Assembly (NCBI GenBank): GCA_025210735.1
Contig: JAOARD010000047.1
Location: forward strand, 133,579-171,364
Length of the DNA stretch: 37,786 bases
Origin: Bacteroidales bacterium
GTDB lineage: Bacteria; Bacteroidota; Bacteroidia; Bacteroidales; UBA6680
Reading direction: 5' to 3'
In this document: positions 8,373-15,911 of the stretch, in pieces
How the letters are laid out: each line of letters opens with the position of its first letter
Numbering within the stretch: the stretch's first letter is position 1
The notes under the pieces: generated by a model
What the model saw: the letters and a program-made list of their open reading frames with translations, nothing else
Databases searched by the model: none
What the model was told of the DNA's origin: nothing
Program-made: the position numbers and the translations under genes

Positions 8373-10316
8373 ATGCTTTCTGTAGACAATATTTCAGTAC
8401 AATTCGGGGGTTTTGAGCTGTTTAGCAAAGTGTCTTTCCTGATAAATAAAAAAGACAGAATAGGTCTTGTAGGAAAGAATGGAGCGGGAAAATCTACCCT
8501 GCTTAAAATTCTTGCAAAACAACAAGAGCCTTCTGAAGGCAGACTGAGTGGTACCTCTGATATACTAATAGGATATCTGCCTCAGCAGATGAAACTTGTA
8601 AACGGACGTACTGTTGCAGAAGAGGCAAAACTGGCATTTGATGAGGTTCTGAGACTAAAGGATGATGTTGACAAACTTGGCATTGAACTGGCAGAGAGAA
8701 CTGATTATGAGAGCGAAGGTTATATGAAACTTGCCGAAAAGCTTGCTGATGCCAACGAACGACTACAGATGCTTGGATCTACACAGATTGAAGCTCACCT
8801 GGAGCAGACCTTAAAAGGACTTGGTTTTAAAGATGAAGACTTTACAAGACAGACCTCTGAGTTCAGTGGAGGTTGGCGTATGCGTATCGAGCTTGCTAAA
8901 CTGCTTTTGAGTAAGCCTGATGTTCTGCTACTTGATGAGCCTACCAACCACCTTGATATTATATCAATACAGTGGCTTGAGAAGTTCCTGTCAAATTATT
9001 CAGGTGCTGTTGTTCTTGTATCGCACGATAGAGCTTTTCTTGATAATGTTACAAACCGCACTATAGAGATTGTAGCTAAAAAAACATACGACTACAAAAC
9101 AAACTATAGCAGGTTTGTTGAGTTGCGTAATGAGAGACGCGAACAGCAGATTGCTGCATACAACAATCAGCAGAAGATGATTGAGGAGACAGAAGCTTTT
9201 ATTGAAAGGTTCAGATATAAGGCAACAAAAGCTGTTCAGGTACAATCAAGAATTAAACAGCTTGAAAAGATAGACAGGATAGAGATTGATGAGGTTGAGA
9301 AGGACGCCATAAATATACGTTTTGCAACACCTCCAAGATCAGGTAATATTGCTTTAGAGATAAAAAATCTTGATAAGAACTATGGTCACAGAGAGGTATT
9401 AAAAGGTATTGACCTTACTGTTGAAAGGGGTAAACGTATTGCTTTTGTTGGTAAAAACGGCGAAGGAAAATCTACTCTATCAAAGGTTGTTGTTGGTGAA
9501 CTGGATTATACAGGCGAATGTAAAGTAGGACATAACGTTGAGATTGGTTACTTTGCACAGAATCAGGATGAATTACTTGACGAAAACATAACTGTCTTTG
9601 ATACTATAGATAAGGTTGCTGTTGGCGATATACGAACTAAAATAAGAGACATTCTTGGTGCTTTTCTTTTCAGAGGCGAGGATATTGACAAAAAGGTTAA
9701 GGTACTTTCTGGTGGTGAAAAGACTCGTCTGGCTCTGGTAAAACTTATGCTACAGCCATACAATATGTTGGTTCTTGATGAGCCTACAAACCATCTTGAT
9801 ATGACAACCAAAGATATCTTAAAGAATGCACTACAGCATTATGATGGAACAATTATACTGGTATCGCACGACAGGGAATTCCTTACCGGATTAACAGACA
9901 TTGTTTATGAGTTCAAAGATAAGGGTATTAAGGAGTATCTTGGTGGTATTGAGCACTTTCTTGAGAAGTGTAATATAGAAAATCCAGACGATCTTAACCT
10001 TAGAGCTGATACAAAATCGGCTAAAAAAGAGAAAGAGGATTCAAGTAATAAGATTAACTACCTTGAACGCAAAGAGCTTGAGAAGCAGTTAAGAAAAATC
10101 CGCAAACAGATAGAGACAGCAGAAAAAAACATATCTGATCTTGAAGAGGAGATAGCTAATATGGACAATGAGTTAGCTGAAAATAAGGTTGACGATCACG
10201 CTGAGTTCTATAAGGGTTATCAGGACAAAAAAGATATGTTAAACAGCGAGATGGAACTTTGGGAAAACCTGATTATTGAAGCCGAAGAGGTTGAAACTAA
10301 AAAAGATAGTATATAA
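8373..10316 (+). CDS. ABC-F family ATP-binding protein
   Basis: A 647-residue soluble protein with two ABC cassettes and no membrane segments. Cassette one has Walker A GKNGAGKST (from about residue 34), signature FSGGWRMRIELAKLL and Walker B LLLDEPTNHLD; cassette two has GKNGEGKST, LSGGEKTRLALVKLM and LVLDEPTNHLD. Between them is the charged helical linker typical of ABC-F proteins (RFRYKATKAVQVQSRIKQLE). The last 90 residues form a coiled coil (KELEKQLRKIRKQIETAEKN), as in Uup-like members. ABC-F proteins act on the ribosome or in DNA-linked processes; the subgroup cannot be fixed by eye. I place the start at ATG 8373, because an upstream in-frame TTG at 8352 lies in the -7 promoter box. 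The gene is transcribed away from the M1 aminopeptidase gene and converges on an immunity-like gene. Confidence 0.95.
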   Translation: MLSVDNISVQFGGFELFSKVSFLINKKDRIGLVGKNGAGKSTLLKILAKQQEPSEGRLSGTSDILIGYLPQQMKLVNGRTVAEEAKLAFDEVLRLKDDVDKLGIELAERTDYESEGYMKLAEKLADANERLQMLGSTQIEAHLEQTLKGLGFKDEDFTRQTSEFSGGWRMRIELAKLLLSKPDVLLLDEPTNHLDIISIQWLEKFLSNYSGAVVLVSHDRAFLDNVTNRTIEIVAKKTYDYKTNYSRFVELRNERREQQIAAYNNQQKMIEETEAFIERFRYKATKAVQVQSRIKQLEKIDRIEIDEVEKDAINIRFATPPRSGNIALEIKNLDKNYGHREVLKGIDLTVERGKRIAFVGKNGEGKSTLSKVVVGELDYTGECKVGHNVEIGYFAQNQDELLDENITVFDTIDKVAVGDIRTKIRDILGAFLFRGEDIDKKVKVLSGGEKTRLALVKLMLQPYNMLVLDEPTNHLDMTTKDILKNALQHYDGTIILVSHDREFLTGLTDIVYEFKDKGIKEYLGGIEHFLEKCNIENPDDLNLRADTKSAKKEKEDSSNKINYLERKELEKQLRKIRKQIETAEKNISDLEEEIANMDNELAENKVDDHAEFYKGYQDKKDMLNSEMELWENLIIEAEEVETKKDSI

Positions 10317-10325
10317 GCTAATATA

Positions 10326-10367
10326 GTATTCTGCGAGTTAGTTTCATTAAACAAATTCGCAGAATAC
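10326..10367. terminator. Stem-loop between convergent genes
   Basis: GTATTCTGCGA (10326-10336) pairs perfectly with TCGCAGAATAC (10357-10367), an 11-bp stem around a 20-nt loop. It lies between the stop codons of the ABC-F gene and the convergent gene at 10374. No T-run follows on either strand, so it may be a weak or processing-type terminator. Confidence 0.5.
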
Positions 10368-10373
10368 AACAGA

Positions 10374-10994
10374 CTACTGTAATTCATAAAGATTAAACGG
10401 ACTAATCTCTGTTCCTTTAACACTGTTATCTTCTAAGTCTCTCTTAACAGTTTCTGATATTATTATATTAGTAGAAAAAGGTATTCTGAACATATCAAAT
10501 TTTCTGTTAATAGCTACAATCTTTGCATCAATATATGTTTCTCCTAATCTTGCACAAAAGCTTTCATAAGAGTTCAACTTCTCCTCTCTGTTTCCGTTAA
10601 CCCTGTCTATAAATACCGATCCGGAATAGTCTATATTATCAAATGAACTAACCAACTGCATAAAATACCATGAATCATCACTAATTTTAAGTGGTATAAA
10701 TTTTATATACTCATTACTATATTTTTCCAGAATTTCTTTTGTCTTTTCATTTACAAAAAGCCCTTTACTTTCACTTAAGATATCTGAACTAATAATATCT
10801 GTTTTAATCATACCCGGTGAGTAAATAAAATCATTAAGATCTGTTGTTTCCGGCAATAATTCCTGTGTAGTTACCTTTTTATAATCAGGTACTCTACCGT
10901 TATCAAATACACCTCCTCTTAATCTTATTTGCGGATATACTCCTGTTATACTCTGATTTGCTGTTGAATCTAGTTTATAATAATTTATATGCAT
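10374..10994 (-). CDS. Imm11/DUF1629-like putative immunity protein (orphan)
   Basis: A 206-residue protein without signal peptide or membrane segment. The middle section has the pattern I associate with the Imm11 (DUF1629) family: DFIYSPGMIKTDIISSDILS, then a helix KTKEILEKYS, then KFIPLKI, a hydrophobic strand WYFMQLV and an IDYSGSVF segment. In that family the middle part reads roughly as a fixed-end helix, F-P-V-x-I, YYxMxI and ID...S.F. Imm11 members are predicted immunity proteins of polymorphic toxin systems, but no toxin gene is next to it: the neighbours are a convergent ABC-F gene and a divergent HU-related gene. It shares a 199-base divergent regulatory region with the latter, which contains four palindromes, so both may be co-regulated. 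The family call is from pattern memory only. Confidence 0.5.
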   Translation of the reverse strand: MHINYYKLDSTANQSITGVYPQIRLRGGVFDNGRVPDYKKVTTQELLPETTDLNDFIYSPGMIKTDIISSDILSESKGLFVNEKTKEILEKYSNEYIKFIPLKISDDSWYFMQLVSSFDNIDYSGSVFIDRVNGNREEKLNSYESFCARLGETYIDAKIVAINRKFDMFRIPFSTNIIISETVKRDLEDNSVKGTEISPFNLYELQ

Positions 10995-11060
10995 ATGTTT
11001 AGATCTGATTTATCTTTTAACTTACAATTAATCAGTAAGTAACAATTGTATTATTTTTCT

Positions 11061-11136
11061 ACGGGCATAAAACATAGTTTTTTACGCGCGTAGAAATTTA
11101 TTATTACGCTGGTAGAAAATATTTTTTACGCGCGTA
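11061..11136. promoter_or_regulatory. Four phased palindromic operators in a divergent promoter region
   Basis: Four copies of a 9-base core begin at 11061 (ACGGGCATA), 11084 (ACGCGCGTA), 11106 (ACGCTGGTA) and 11128 (ACGCGCGTA). Start-to-start spacing is 23, 22 and 22 bases, close to two helical turns. Each is preceded by a T-run and followed by an A-rich run, so the best copies read TTTTTTACGCGCGTAAAAA, a near-perfect palindrome. The CG-rich core stands out strongly in very AT-rich DNA. The array lies 58-133 bases before the HU-related ATG and 67-142 bases before the start of the divergent immunity-like gene. Confidence 0.75.
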
Positions 11137-11193
11137 AAAATATCTTTTTATAACTTAAAGTCGTATAACTTATACTCATTAATAGTATAAATT

Positions 11194-11580
11194 ATGACCA
11201 TATATTACAAACCTGTAAAGGTATCGGAACCGGGAGTAAAGAGTGGTAAACATAAATATTACGCCCGTGTTAGCTCTCGTAACAAAATAAACTTAACAGG
11301 AATATCTGAACGAATAGCCAGAAAGTGTACTCTGAACAGAGCAGATATATATGCAGCACTGGAGGCTCTTGTTGAGGAGTTACCTGATCTGTTACTACAC
11401 AACTACAATGTTGAGTTGGGAGGTCTTGGTACATTTTCACTATATATACAGTCTGATGCTTCTGATTCTCCTGAAAAGGTGAATAGCAGAAATATAAAGG
11501 GTACTAAAATCGGTTTCAGAGCTGGTACAGAGATTAAGATCAAACTTAAAAATGCCAGATTTAAGAAACTTGCAGAATAG
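11194..11580 (+). CDS. HU-related DNA-binding protein
   Basis: A 128-residue protein of the Bacteroidales HU-related family (histone-like, longer than the 90-residue HU). Residues 1-30 form the N-terminal extension found in this family (YYKPVKVSEPGVKSGKHKYYARV). Residues 35-70 contain the helical dimerisation pair (GISERIARKCTLNRADIYAALEALVEELPDLL), followed by the beta segment with VELGGLGTFSLYI at 73-85, a variable arm and the closing strands IGFRAGTEIKIKLKNARFKKL. Such proteins bend or compact DNA. The gene is divergent from an Imm11-like gene. Upstream lie four palindromes at 22-base spacing, which may be autoregulatory binding sites. I see no good -7 box directly before the ATG. Confidence 0.85.
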   Translation: MTIYYKPVKVSEPGVKSGKHKYYARVSSRNKINLTGISERIARKCTLNRADIYAALEALVEELPDLLLHNYNVELGGLGTFSLYIQSDASDSPEKVNSRNIKGTKIGFRAGTEIKIKLKNARFKKLAE

Positions 11581-11907
11581 GGAGTAAAAAAGTGAATAAC
11601 TGTATCACTAAACTTAATACAAACGTTATAAACAACTGCATTTAAACGGTAAATACAACCATTTTAATCATCTACTTAGCTCAAATACCTAATAAAACAC
11701 CTCACAAATAGAATATACAACACTGATTATATGCAACATAAATATATCCTGGTAAAAAATTACAATTTATTTACAAATAAAACATATACTCAACGGTATT
11801 TATCACTATTTTGTAAAAGAATAAACATTTATAAACCGGGCATGTCCGTACCAAGTATTACTTGGATAGTATACATGCATACTATCCATGCTTTAAACTA
11901 TAATTAA
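11581..11907. other. AT-rich intergenic region ending in tandem dyads
   Basis: The 327 bases between the HU-related gene and the subtilase gene contain no credible ORF. The right end carries two adjoining palindromes (11851-11887). The rest is AT-rich without repeats that I can see. Confidence 0.5.
11851..11887. promoter_or_regulatory. Two adjoining palindromes before the subtilase gene
   Basis: CCAAGT-ATT-ACTTGG (11851-11865) is a perfect dyad. It overlaps the next one, GGATAGTAT (11864-11872) / ATACTATCC (11879-11887), a 9-bp stem around ACATGC. The second ends 20 bases before the ATG at 11908. They could be operator sites or leader hairpins; because they share GG at 11864-11865, only one can form fully at a time as RNA. 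Confidence 0.55.
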
Positions 11908-13410
11908 ATGAGACAAACTAATTTTATGTTAATAACTATTCTGTTATTAGCATTAACAAGTTGTTCTAAAGAGAACCCTACAGTAATTCAAAACCAGGAA
12001 AATCAGGTAACTCAAGAGGTTAAACAGATGAGCAAAGCACAAATAGACATTGCTATACGTACTGAGCTTAACAAAAAAGGGTATTTCAGTTGGAACGATG
12101 CAAGTGATATTATGTTGTGGAGTGCACTTCAGATTAATGACAACATTCTTACTGTAGGTTACGGAACCAAAGCCTATAATAATGCGGGCAGATCAAAATC
12201 AGATTACAAAAACAGCATTATAGATATTGTAAGAAAATCTGAAAACATCAGTCGTTCGGCTGATAGTAAGAGTCTTGTAATAGACGAAGGTGAAATGCTT
12301 AACTTTGTAGACGTAAAAGTAAAATCTGTTGAAACGGTAAAACAGTTAAGAGCTAGTGATATTGTAAGATATATTGAACCTGCAGGATATACATACACTC
12401 AGGAACAGACAACCAGAAGTTCAAGCGGATGTAACAAATCAGGAGGAACCATACAGGATGCCGATCACAGACTTATTGCACCTAACTGTTTTGTATCGTG
12501 GGCATATGATATTAACCGTATTACCGATGCATGGCAATTAAGTACTGGTCAGGGTATAACAGTAGCTGTTATTGATACTGGTATATCAGAGTATCAACCT
12601 CTGCTTGGTAGTATGTTTAATAATGGTTACTCTTCAGGACGTACTATTGAGAAATATGGCACATACACAAGTTCATGGAATCCGTGGTCAACAGATTATG
12701 ATGGTCCTAACGACAAATGTAGCCACGGTACTTCAATGTCGGCAAATATCGCAAGTCCAAGAAATAATCAGGGTTTACCTGTAGGTGTTGCTTATAACTG
12801 TAATCTGGTATCGTACAGAGGAACTGCTGATGTTGTATTAAACGGATATCAGGAGCAGAGAGGTGTTGCTAAGGCTCTTACTGAGATAGCAAACCGCAGC
12901 GATATTAAGATTATATCTATGTCGATAGGACACATAATAAATATTGGTAAGATAGAAGATGCTATAAAGTACGCTTACTCTAAGGATAAACTTATGTTTG
13001 TTGCAGCAGGAACATCAACACAGTTTACATCATGGGCAGGTGTTACATTTCCTGCAAATATGAAAGAGACATTTGCTATTACCGGAGTTACAGATGGACC
13101 GGGTTATAAACATGGTGCAGTAAATCATTATGGTAAAGAGGTAGATTTCACTGTAATTATGGAGAGAGATAGTGACAACTCAAGAACATCTCCAACCTTA
13201 GGTTATTACGAAAATCAGAGACGTTATGTTGGTGGTTCGTCAATATCAACATCAATGGTGGCAGGTATAGCTGCTCTTGTTTGGGAGCGTTACCCATCAT
13301 ACACCCGTAACCAGATTGTTACAAAACTTAAGCTTGCTTCTGATCTGTATCCTAATCGCGACGATGATTACGGATATGGTAATATTGATGCATATAAAGC
13401 TGTTCAGTAA
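11908..13410 (+). CDS. Subtilisin-like (S8) serine protease lipoprotein
   Basis: A 500-residue lipoprotein with lipobox LTSC (Cys19). Residues 25-165 are an N-terminal region, possibly an inhibitory propeptide. The S8 domain carries Asp223 in AVIDTGIS, His273 in CSHGTSMSA and Ser449 in SISTSMVAGIAA, so the catalytic triad is complete. The oxyanion-hole position that is normally Asn in AAGN is Thr369 here (VAAGTST), which could lower or alter activity. Several Cys residues (CNKSGG, NCFVSW, KCSHG, YNCNLV) might form disulfides in the exported protein. The gene stands alone, behind a 327-base region with two palindromes and before a bidirectional terminator. It should act at the cell surface or in the periplasm; the substrate cannot be predicted. 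Confidence 0.9.
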   Translation: MRQTNFMLITILLLALTSCSKENPTVIQNQENQVTQEVKQMSKAQIDIAIRTELNKKGYFSWNDASDIMLWSALQINDNILTVGYGTKAYNNAGRSKSDYKNSIIDIVRKSENISRSADSKSLVIDEGEMLNFVDVKVKSVETVKQLRASDIVRYIEPAGYTYTQEQTTRSSSGCNKSGGTIQDADHRLIAPNCFVSWAYDINRITDAWQLSTGQGITVAVIDTGISEYQPLLGSMFNNGYSSGRTIEKYGTYTSSWNPWSTDYDGPNDKCSHGTSMSANIASPRNNQGLPVGVAYNCNLVSYRGTADVVLNGYQEQRGVAKALTEIANRSDIKIISMSIGHIINIGKIEDAIKYAYSKDKLMFVAAGTSTQFTSWAGVTFPANMKETFAITGVTDGPGYKHGAVNHYGKEVDFTVIMERDSDNSRTSPTLGYYENQRRYVGGSSISTSMVAGIAALVWERYPSYTRNQIVTKLKLASDLYPNRDDDYGYGNIDAYKAVQ

Positions 13411-13458
13411 TAATATTCAGAACTTACTCATGCACTTAAATGGTACATGTTTAATTCA

Positions 13459-13491
13459 GATACAGGGCCGTATTAAAAATGGTCCTGTATC
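13459..13491. terminator. Bidirectional terminator between the subtilase and TPR-like genes
   Basis: GATACAGGGCC (13459-13469) pairs with GGTCCTGTATC (13481-13491), 11 bp with one G-T pair and an 11-nt loop. It serves convergent genes ending at 13410 and 13499. Confidence 0.75.
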
Positions 13492-13498
13492 ATTCTAA

Positions 13499-15067
13499 TT
13501 AATCTCTGTTCAGAAATATTCTTTTAACCGAGTTATTCCATTTTGCTCCTATCACCTCCTCTACAGTACAGTTCTGTATCTTACTCTCAAGCCACGAAAC
13601 AAAATCAAGATAGAGGAACGGACGTTTCTCAAATCTGTCTTGTTGTAGTTTTTTAAGAATATCAATATGCTCAAGTATTTTATTATTTGCCTCGCTAACA
13701 GAAAGGTATGGTAACGACTTTAGGAACTTTATAATAACCTTTTGCACCCTATACAGATCTTTCTGCTGTAATAAAAAACGATATACCGAACGTATCTGGT
13801 GATCAAGAAAATCAACATCGCCCAACTCATAGTAACTTATAAGAGCAAGAATACGTGCAAACGACTGTATATCGCGGTTAACATTATCGTCTTTAACATT
13901 AATAATTTTGTTAAGATACTTCAGTGCCAAACGGTGTTCATCAGCACCAAAGTACAAACATGCTATCTTATAGTGTATTATAATTTCCCAATGAATATCA
14001 ATATGGTATCTAAGCTCTTCAAGTTGCTTCTCTATTTCAGGAATAAGTTTAACTCCCTCTCTGAAGGTTCCCTCAAGAAAGTGTTTGTTAATAAGATTCT
14101 CATACAGATACTTAAATCCCAATAACCTGTTATTATATGATTTTGCCAGTTTATCGTCATTAACAAAATCCTTTAATCCTTGCAGAGCCAGACAAAACTT
14201 ATCATACTGACCAATAAAATAGAGACTGTTTAGCAGGTTTCCATATCCTTTAAAATACAAGTCGGGTTGAATAAACCTCATATTACTGTTCTCTTCAAAC
14301 ATGTTAACCCAACTTAAAGAGTACTTATACACATTAATAAAATCCTGCGTAATAAGATTGTACCAAACATGAGCCTGAAAAAAATATAATCTGTCAAGAA
14401 ACGAGTCCGGATTATGAGGTTTATTATCAAGTGTTGATTTATACAGGTTCTCAACCATAAGATAATCTCTCTCATTACGCACGTAACCAATGCGCAGATA
14501 AAAGCTGTATAACTTAAGTGCAAAATTAGAGAAGTATGTAACGTTGCGCACACTATCCGAAACCTTGTCTGACTCAACTGAGAGTGTCTCCGATCTCTCC
14601 TTTATACTATTGGTTATATATTGTGACTCTATCAGTTTTTCAAACTCAATTATCTCATATCGTATAAAGTCTCTGCAACTATTCTCTGCAACAGTTTTTG
14701 CTTTCTCTAACATTTTAAGACTCTGCCTGTACAAACCACGGTTATATAGTATCTTAGCATAGTCAAGTTGCTGATGAAGGGTTATATCAACATCGTTATT
14801 CTGGTTATTCAGATGCAGGCTTATAAGTATGCTCTTATACAGGTGTGCCTTTATATTTGATAATTGCGATGGTTTTATCTCAGAAGCCTTTTTAAGAAGA
14901 AGAGCCTCATCGTAAATTTGTTGTTTATCCAACACATCAAATAGCTTCATAAACTTACTATTCTCTCCTGCCGACAGACGTTTTGCATACAGCTTAAAAC
15001 TACGCTTCTCTGCCTTTGTGAGTGATTTAACAAGCTTAAAAAGGTTGTCGGTTTGTTCGCTGGCCAT
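13499..15067 (-). CDS. TPR-like helical protein of unknown function
   Basis: A 522-residue soluble protein with no signal peptide or membrane segment. The sequence is almost wholly helical with paired-helix units resembling tetratricopeptide repeats, for example LDYAKILYNRGLYRQSLKML near 104-123, NLLNSLYFIGQYDKFCLALQ, and IACLYFGADEHRLALKYLNK. The N-terminal segment (NLFKLVKSLTKAEKRSFKLY) is a charged helix that I recall from conserved Bacteroidota proteins without an assigned role. It is likely a scaffold for protein-protein contacts, but no partner can be named. It converges with the subtilase gene and is transcribed away from the small gene at 15226. Confidence 0.75.
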   Translation of the reverse strand: MASEQTDNLFKLVKSLTKAEKRSFKLYAKRLSAGENSKFMKLFDVLDKQQIYDEALLLKKASEIKPSQLSNIKAHLYKSILISLHLNNQNNDVDITLHQQLDYAKILYNRGLYRQSLKMLEKAKTVAENSCRDFIRYEIIEFEKLIESQYITNSIKERSETLSVESDKVSDSVRNVTYFSNFALKLYSFYLRIGYVRNERDYLMVENLYKSTLDNKPHNPDSFLDRLYFFQAHVWYNLITQDFINVYKYSLSWVNMFEENSNMRFIQPDLYFKGYGNLLNSLYFIGQYDKFCLALQGLKDFVNDDKLAKSYNNRLLGFKYLYENLINKHFLEGTFREGVKLIPEIEKQLEELRYHIDIHWEIIIHYKIACLYFGADEHRLALKYLNKIINVKDDNVNRDIQSFARILALISYYELGDVDFLDHQIRSVYRFLLQQKDLYRVQKVIIKFLKSLPYLSVSEANNKILEHIDILKKLQQDRFEKRPFLYLDFVSWLESKIQNCTVEEVIGAKWNNSVKRIFLNRD

Positions 15068-15191
15068 CGTAAAAAATATTAATTATCATTAATCAAAACA
15101 CTCTTATTTACAATATCATAAATATTAATACAGAATACTTAGACATCGTAAAAAGCAAAAATACTGTTCACCTCTAAAGTGGATAAAGCTA

Positions 15192-15199
15192 TACATTTG
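15192..15199 (+). promoter_or_regulatory. -7 box (TACATTTG) before the small helical protein gene
   Basis: TACATTTG matches TAnnTTTG exactly and lies 27 bases before the ATG at 15226. A clear -33 box is not visible. Confidence 0.55.
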
Positions 15200-15225
15200 T
15201 TTCGAGAACAAAAAACATAAGCATT

Positions 15226-15543
15226 ATGAGTTCTGTTGAAACAAACAATCTGAATATTACAGAGAAAGAGTTCTTTGAGGAGATAACAAAATTATCGGTT
15301 CAGAATTTAATAAAGATTCATAGTACAATATGTGACAGTTTTAATCAGGAGATCTCAAAAGAGGTGATAAAAACGAAAAAGTTCACCGAATCGCTTTTCA
15401 GATTTATAGAGGATAACAACCTTGAAAAGATGAAGAGTAATATTTGCAGACTTCTGAAAAGAGATAATGAATTAAAGGTTAACAATAATGAGTTATTAAA
15501 GCAGAGCTTTGAGGATGTATTAAATACAGACTCCGTGTTATAG
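15226..15543 (+). CDS. Small helical protein, function unknown
   Basis: A 105-residue acidic and helical protein without signal peptide or membrane segment. The sequence shows heptad-like stretches (FTESLFRFIEDNNLEKM, LLKRDNELKVNNNELLKQSF), so a coiled coil or helix bundle is likely. I do not recognise a family. An exact -7 box lies 27 bases upstream, which supports it as a real gene. It is followed within 10 bases by another promoter-like box and a structured, apparently noncoding region ending in a strong terminator, so readthrough could link the two. Confidence 0.6.
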   Translation: MSSVETNNLNITEKEFFEEITKLSVQNLIKIHSTICDSFNQEISKEVIKTKKFTESLFRFIEDNNLEKMKSNICRLLKRDNELKVNNNELLKQSFEDVLNTDSVL

Positions 15544-15551
15544 TTTAATAA

Positions 15552-15559
15552 TAGTTTCG
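15552..15559 (+). promoter_or_regulatory. Possible -7 box (TAGTTTCG) of the candidate noncoding RNA
   Basis: TAGTTTCG differs by one base from TAnnTTTG and sits about 6-10 bases before the first long hairpin. It overlaps the end of the preceding gene's 3' flank. Confidence 0.4.
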
Positions 15560-15565
15560 GCATAA

Positions 15566-15816
15566 TAGCGATATTTTTTTGATAGTTGATGATGGTGATG
15601 ATATAAACAGGGTAGTGCAACTATTTTTCCATGATTTATCCTCGGGGGTTCCCTGCACTACATCCTGTTATATCAAAAAAGATATTGCAACACAACTCTG
15701 CTTAAATGACTTTTTCTTGACTGTCTTACATGATAGTTAAGATGAAAATTCTTCCATAATTTCAGAACCGGACACACTCTAATAATCAGATTAGAGGAGT
15801 CCGGTTTTGTTTTTAT
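15566..15816 (+). ncRNA. Candidate structured noncoding RNA (three hairpins)
   Basis: No coding frame fills these 250 bases, but three stem-loops follow each other. The first is long: GATATTTTTTTGATA (about 15570-15584) pairs with TATCAAAAAAGATATT (15671-15686), and TATAAACAGGGTAGTGCA (15602-15619) pairs with TGCACTACATCCTGTTATA (15654-15672), leaving a 17-nt one-sided bulge on the 5' side. The second is TCTTGACTGTC (15715-15725) / GATAGTTAAGA (15732-15742), 11 bp with two G-U pairs. The third is a strong terminator. A long rod with a large asymmetric bulge loosely recalls 6S RNA, known in Bacteroidales, but I cannot confirm that. It does not match RNase P, tmRNA or SRP RNA signatures. A long untranslated tail of the gene at 15226 is the alternative. 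Confidence 0.5.
15766..15816 (+). terminator. Strong rho-independent terminator after the structured region
   Basis: AACCGGAC (15766-15773) pairs with GTCCGGTT (15799-15806), and inside it CTCTAAT (15777-15783) with ATTAGAG (15790-15796). The plus-strand tail is TTTTGTTTTTAT. Confidence 0.88.
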
Positions 15817-15859
15817 CTGATATCATCAGATACTATATATTAATTTATAAGTTATTGGA

Positions 15860-15889
15860 TTTGAGAAGTGCAAAAAACAGTTACCTTTG
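15860..15889 (+). promoter_or_regulatory. Promoter of rlmB (TTTG -33, TACCTTTG -7)
   Basis: The -7 box TACCTTTG (15882-15889) matches TAnnTTTG exactly. A TTTG (15860-15863) lies 18 bases upstream, close to the usual -33/-7 spacing. The ATG is 22 bases downstream. Confidence 0.7.
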
Positions 15890-15911
15890 CAGCCTGATAA
15901 AAATATAACAT

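Noticed and set aside
15552..15816. RNase P, tmRNA or SRP RNA
   Set aside because: None of the conserved core motifs of these RNAs is visible in the region.
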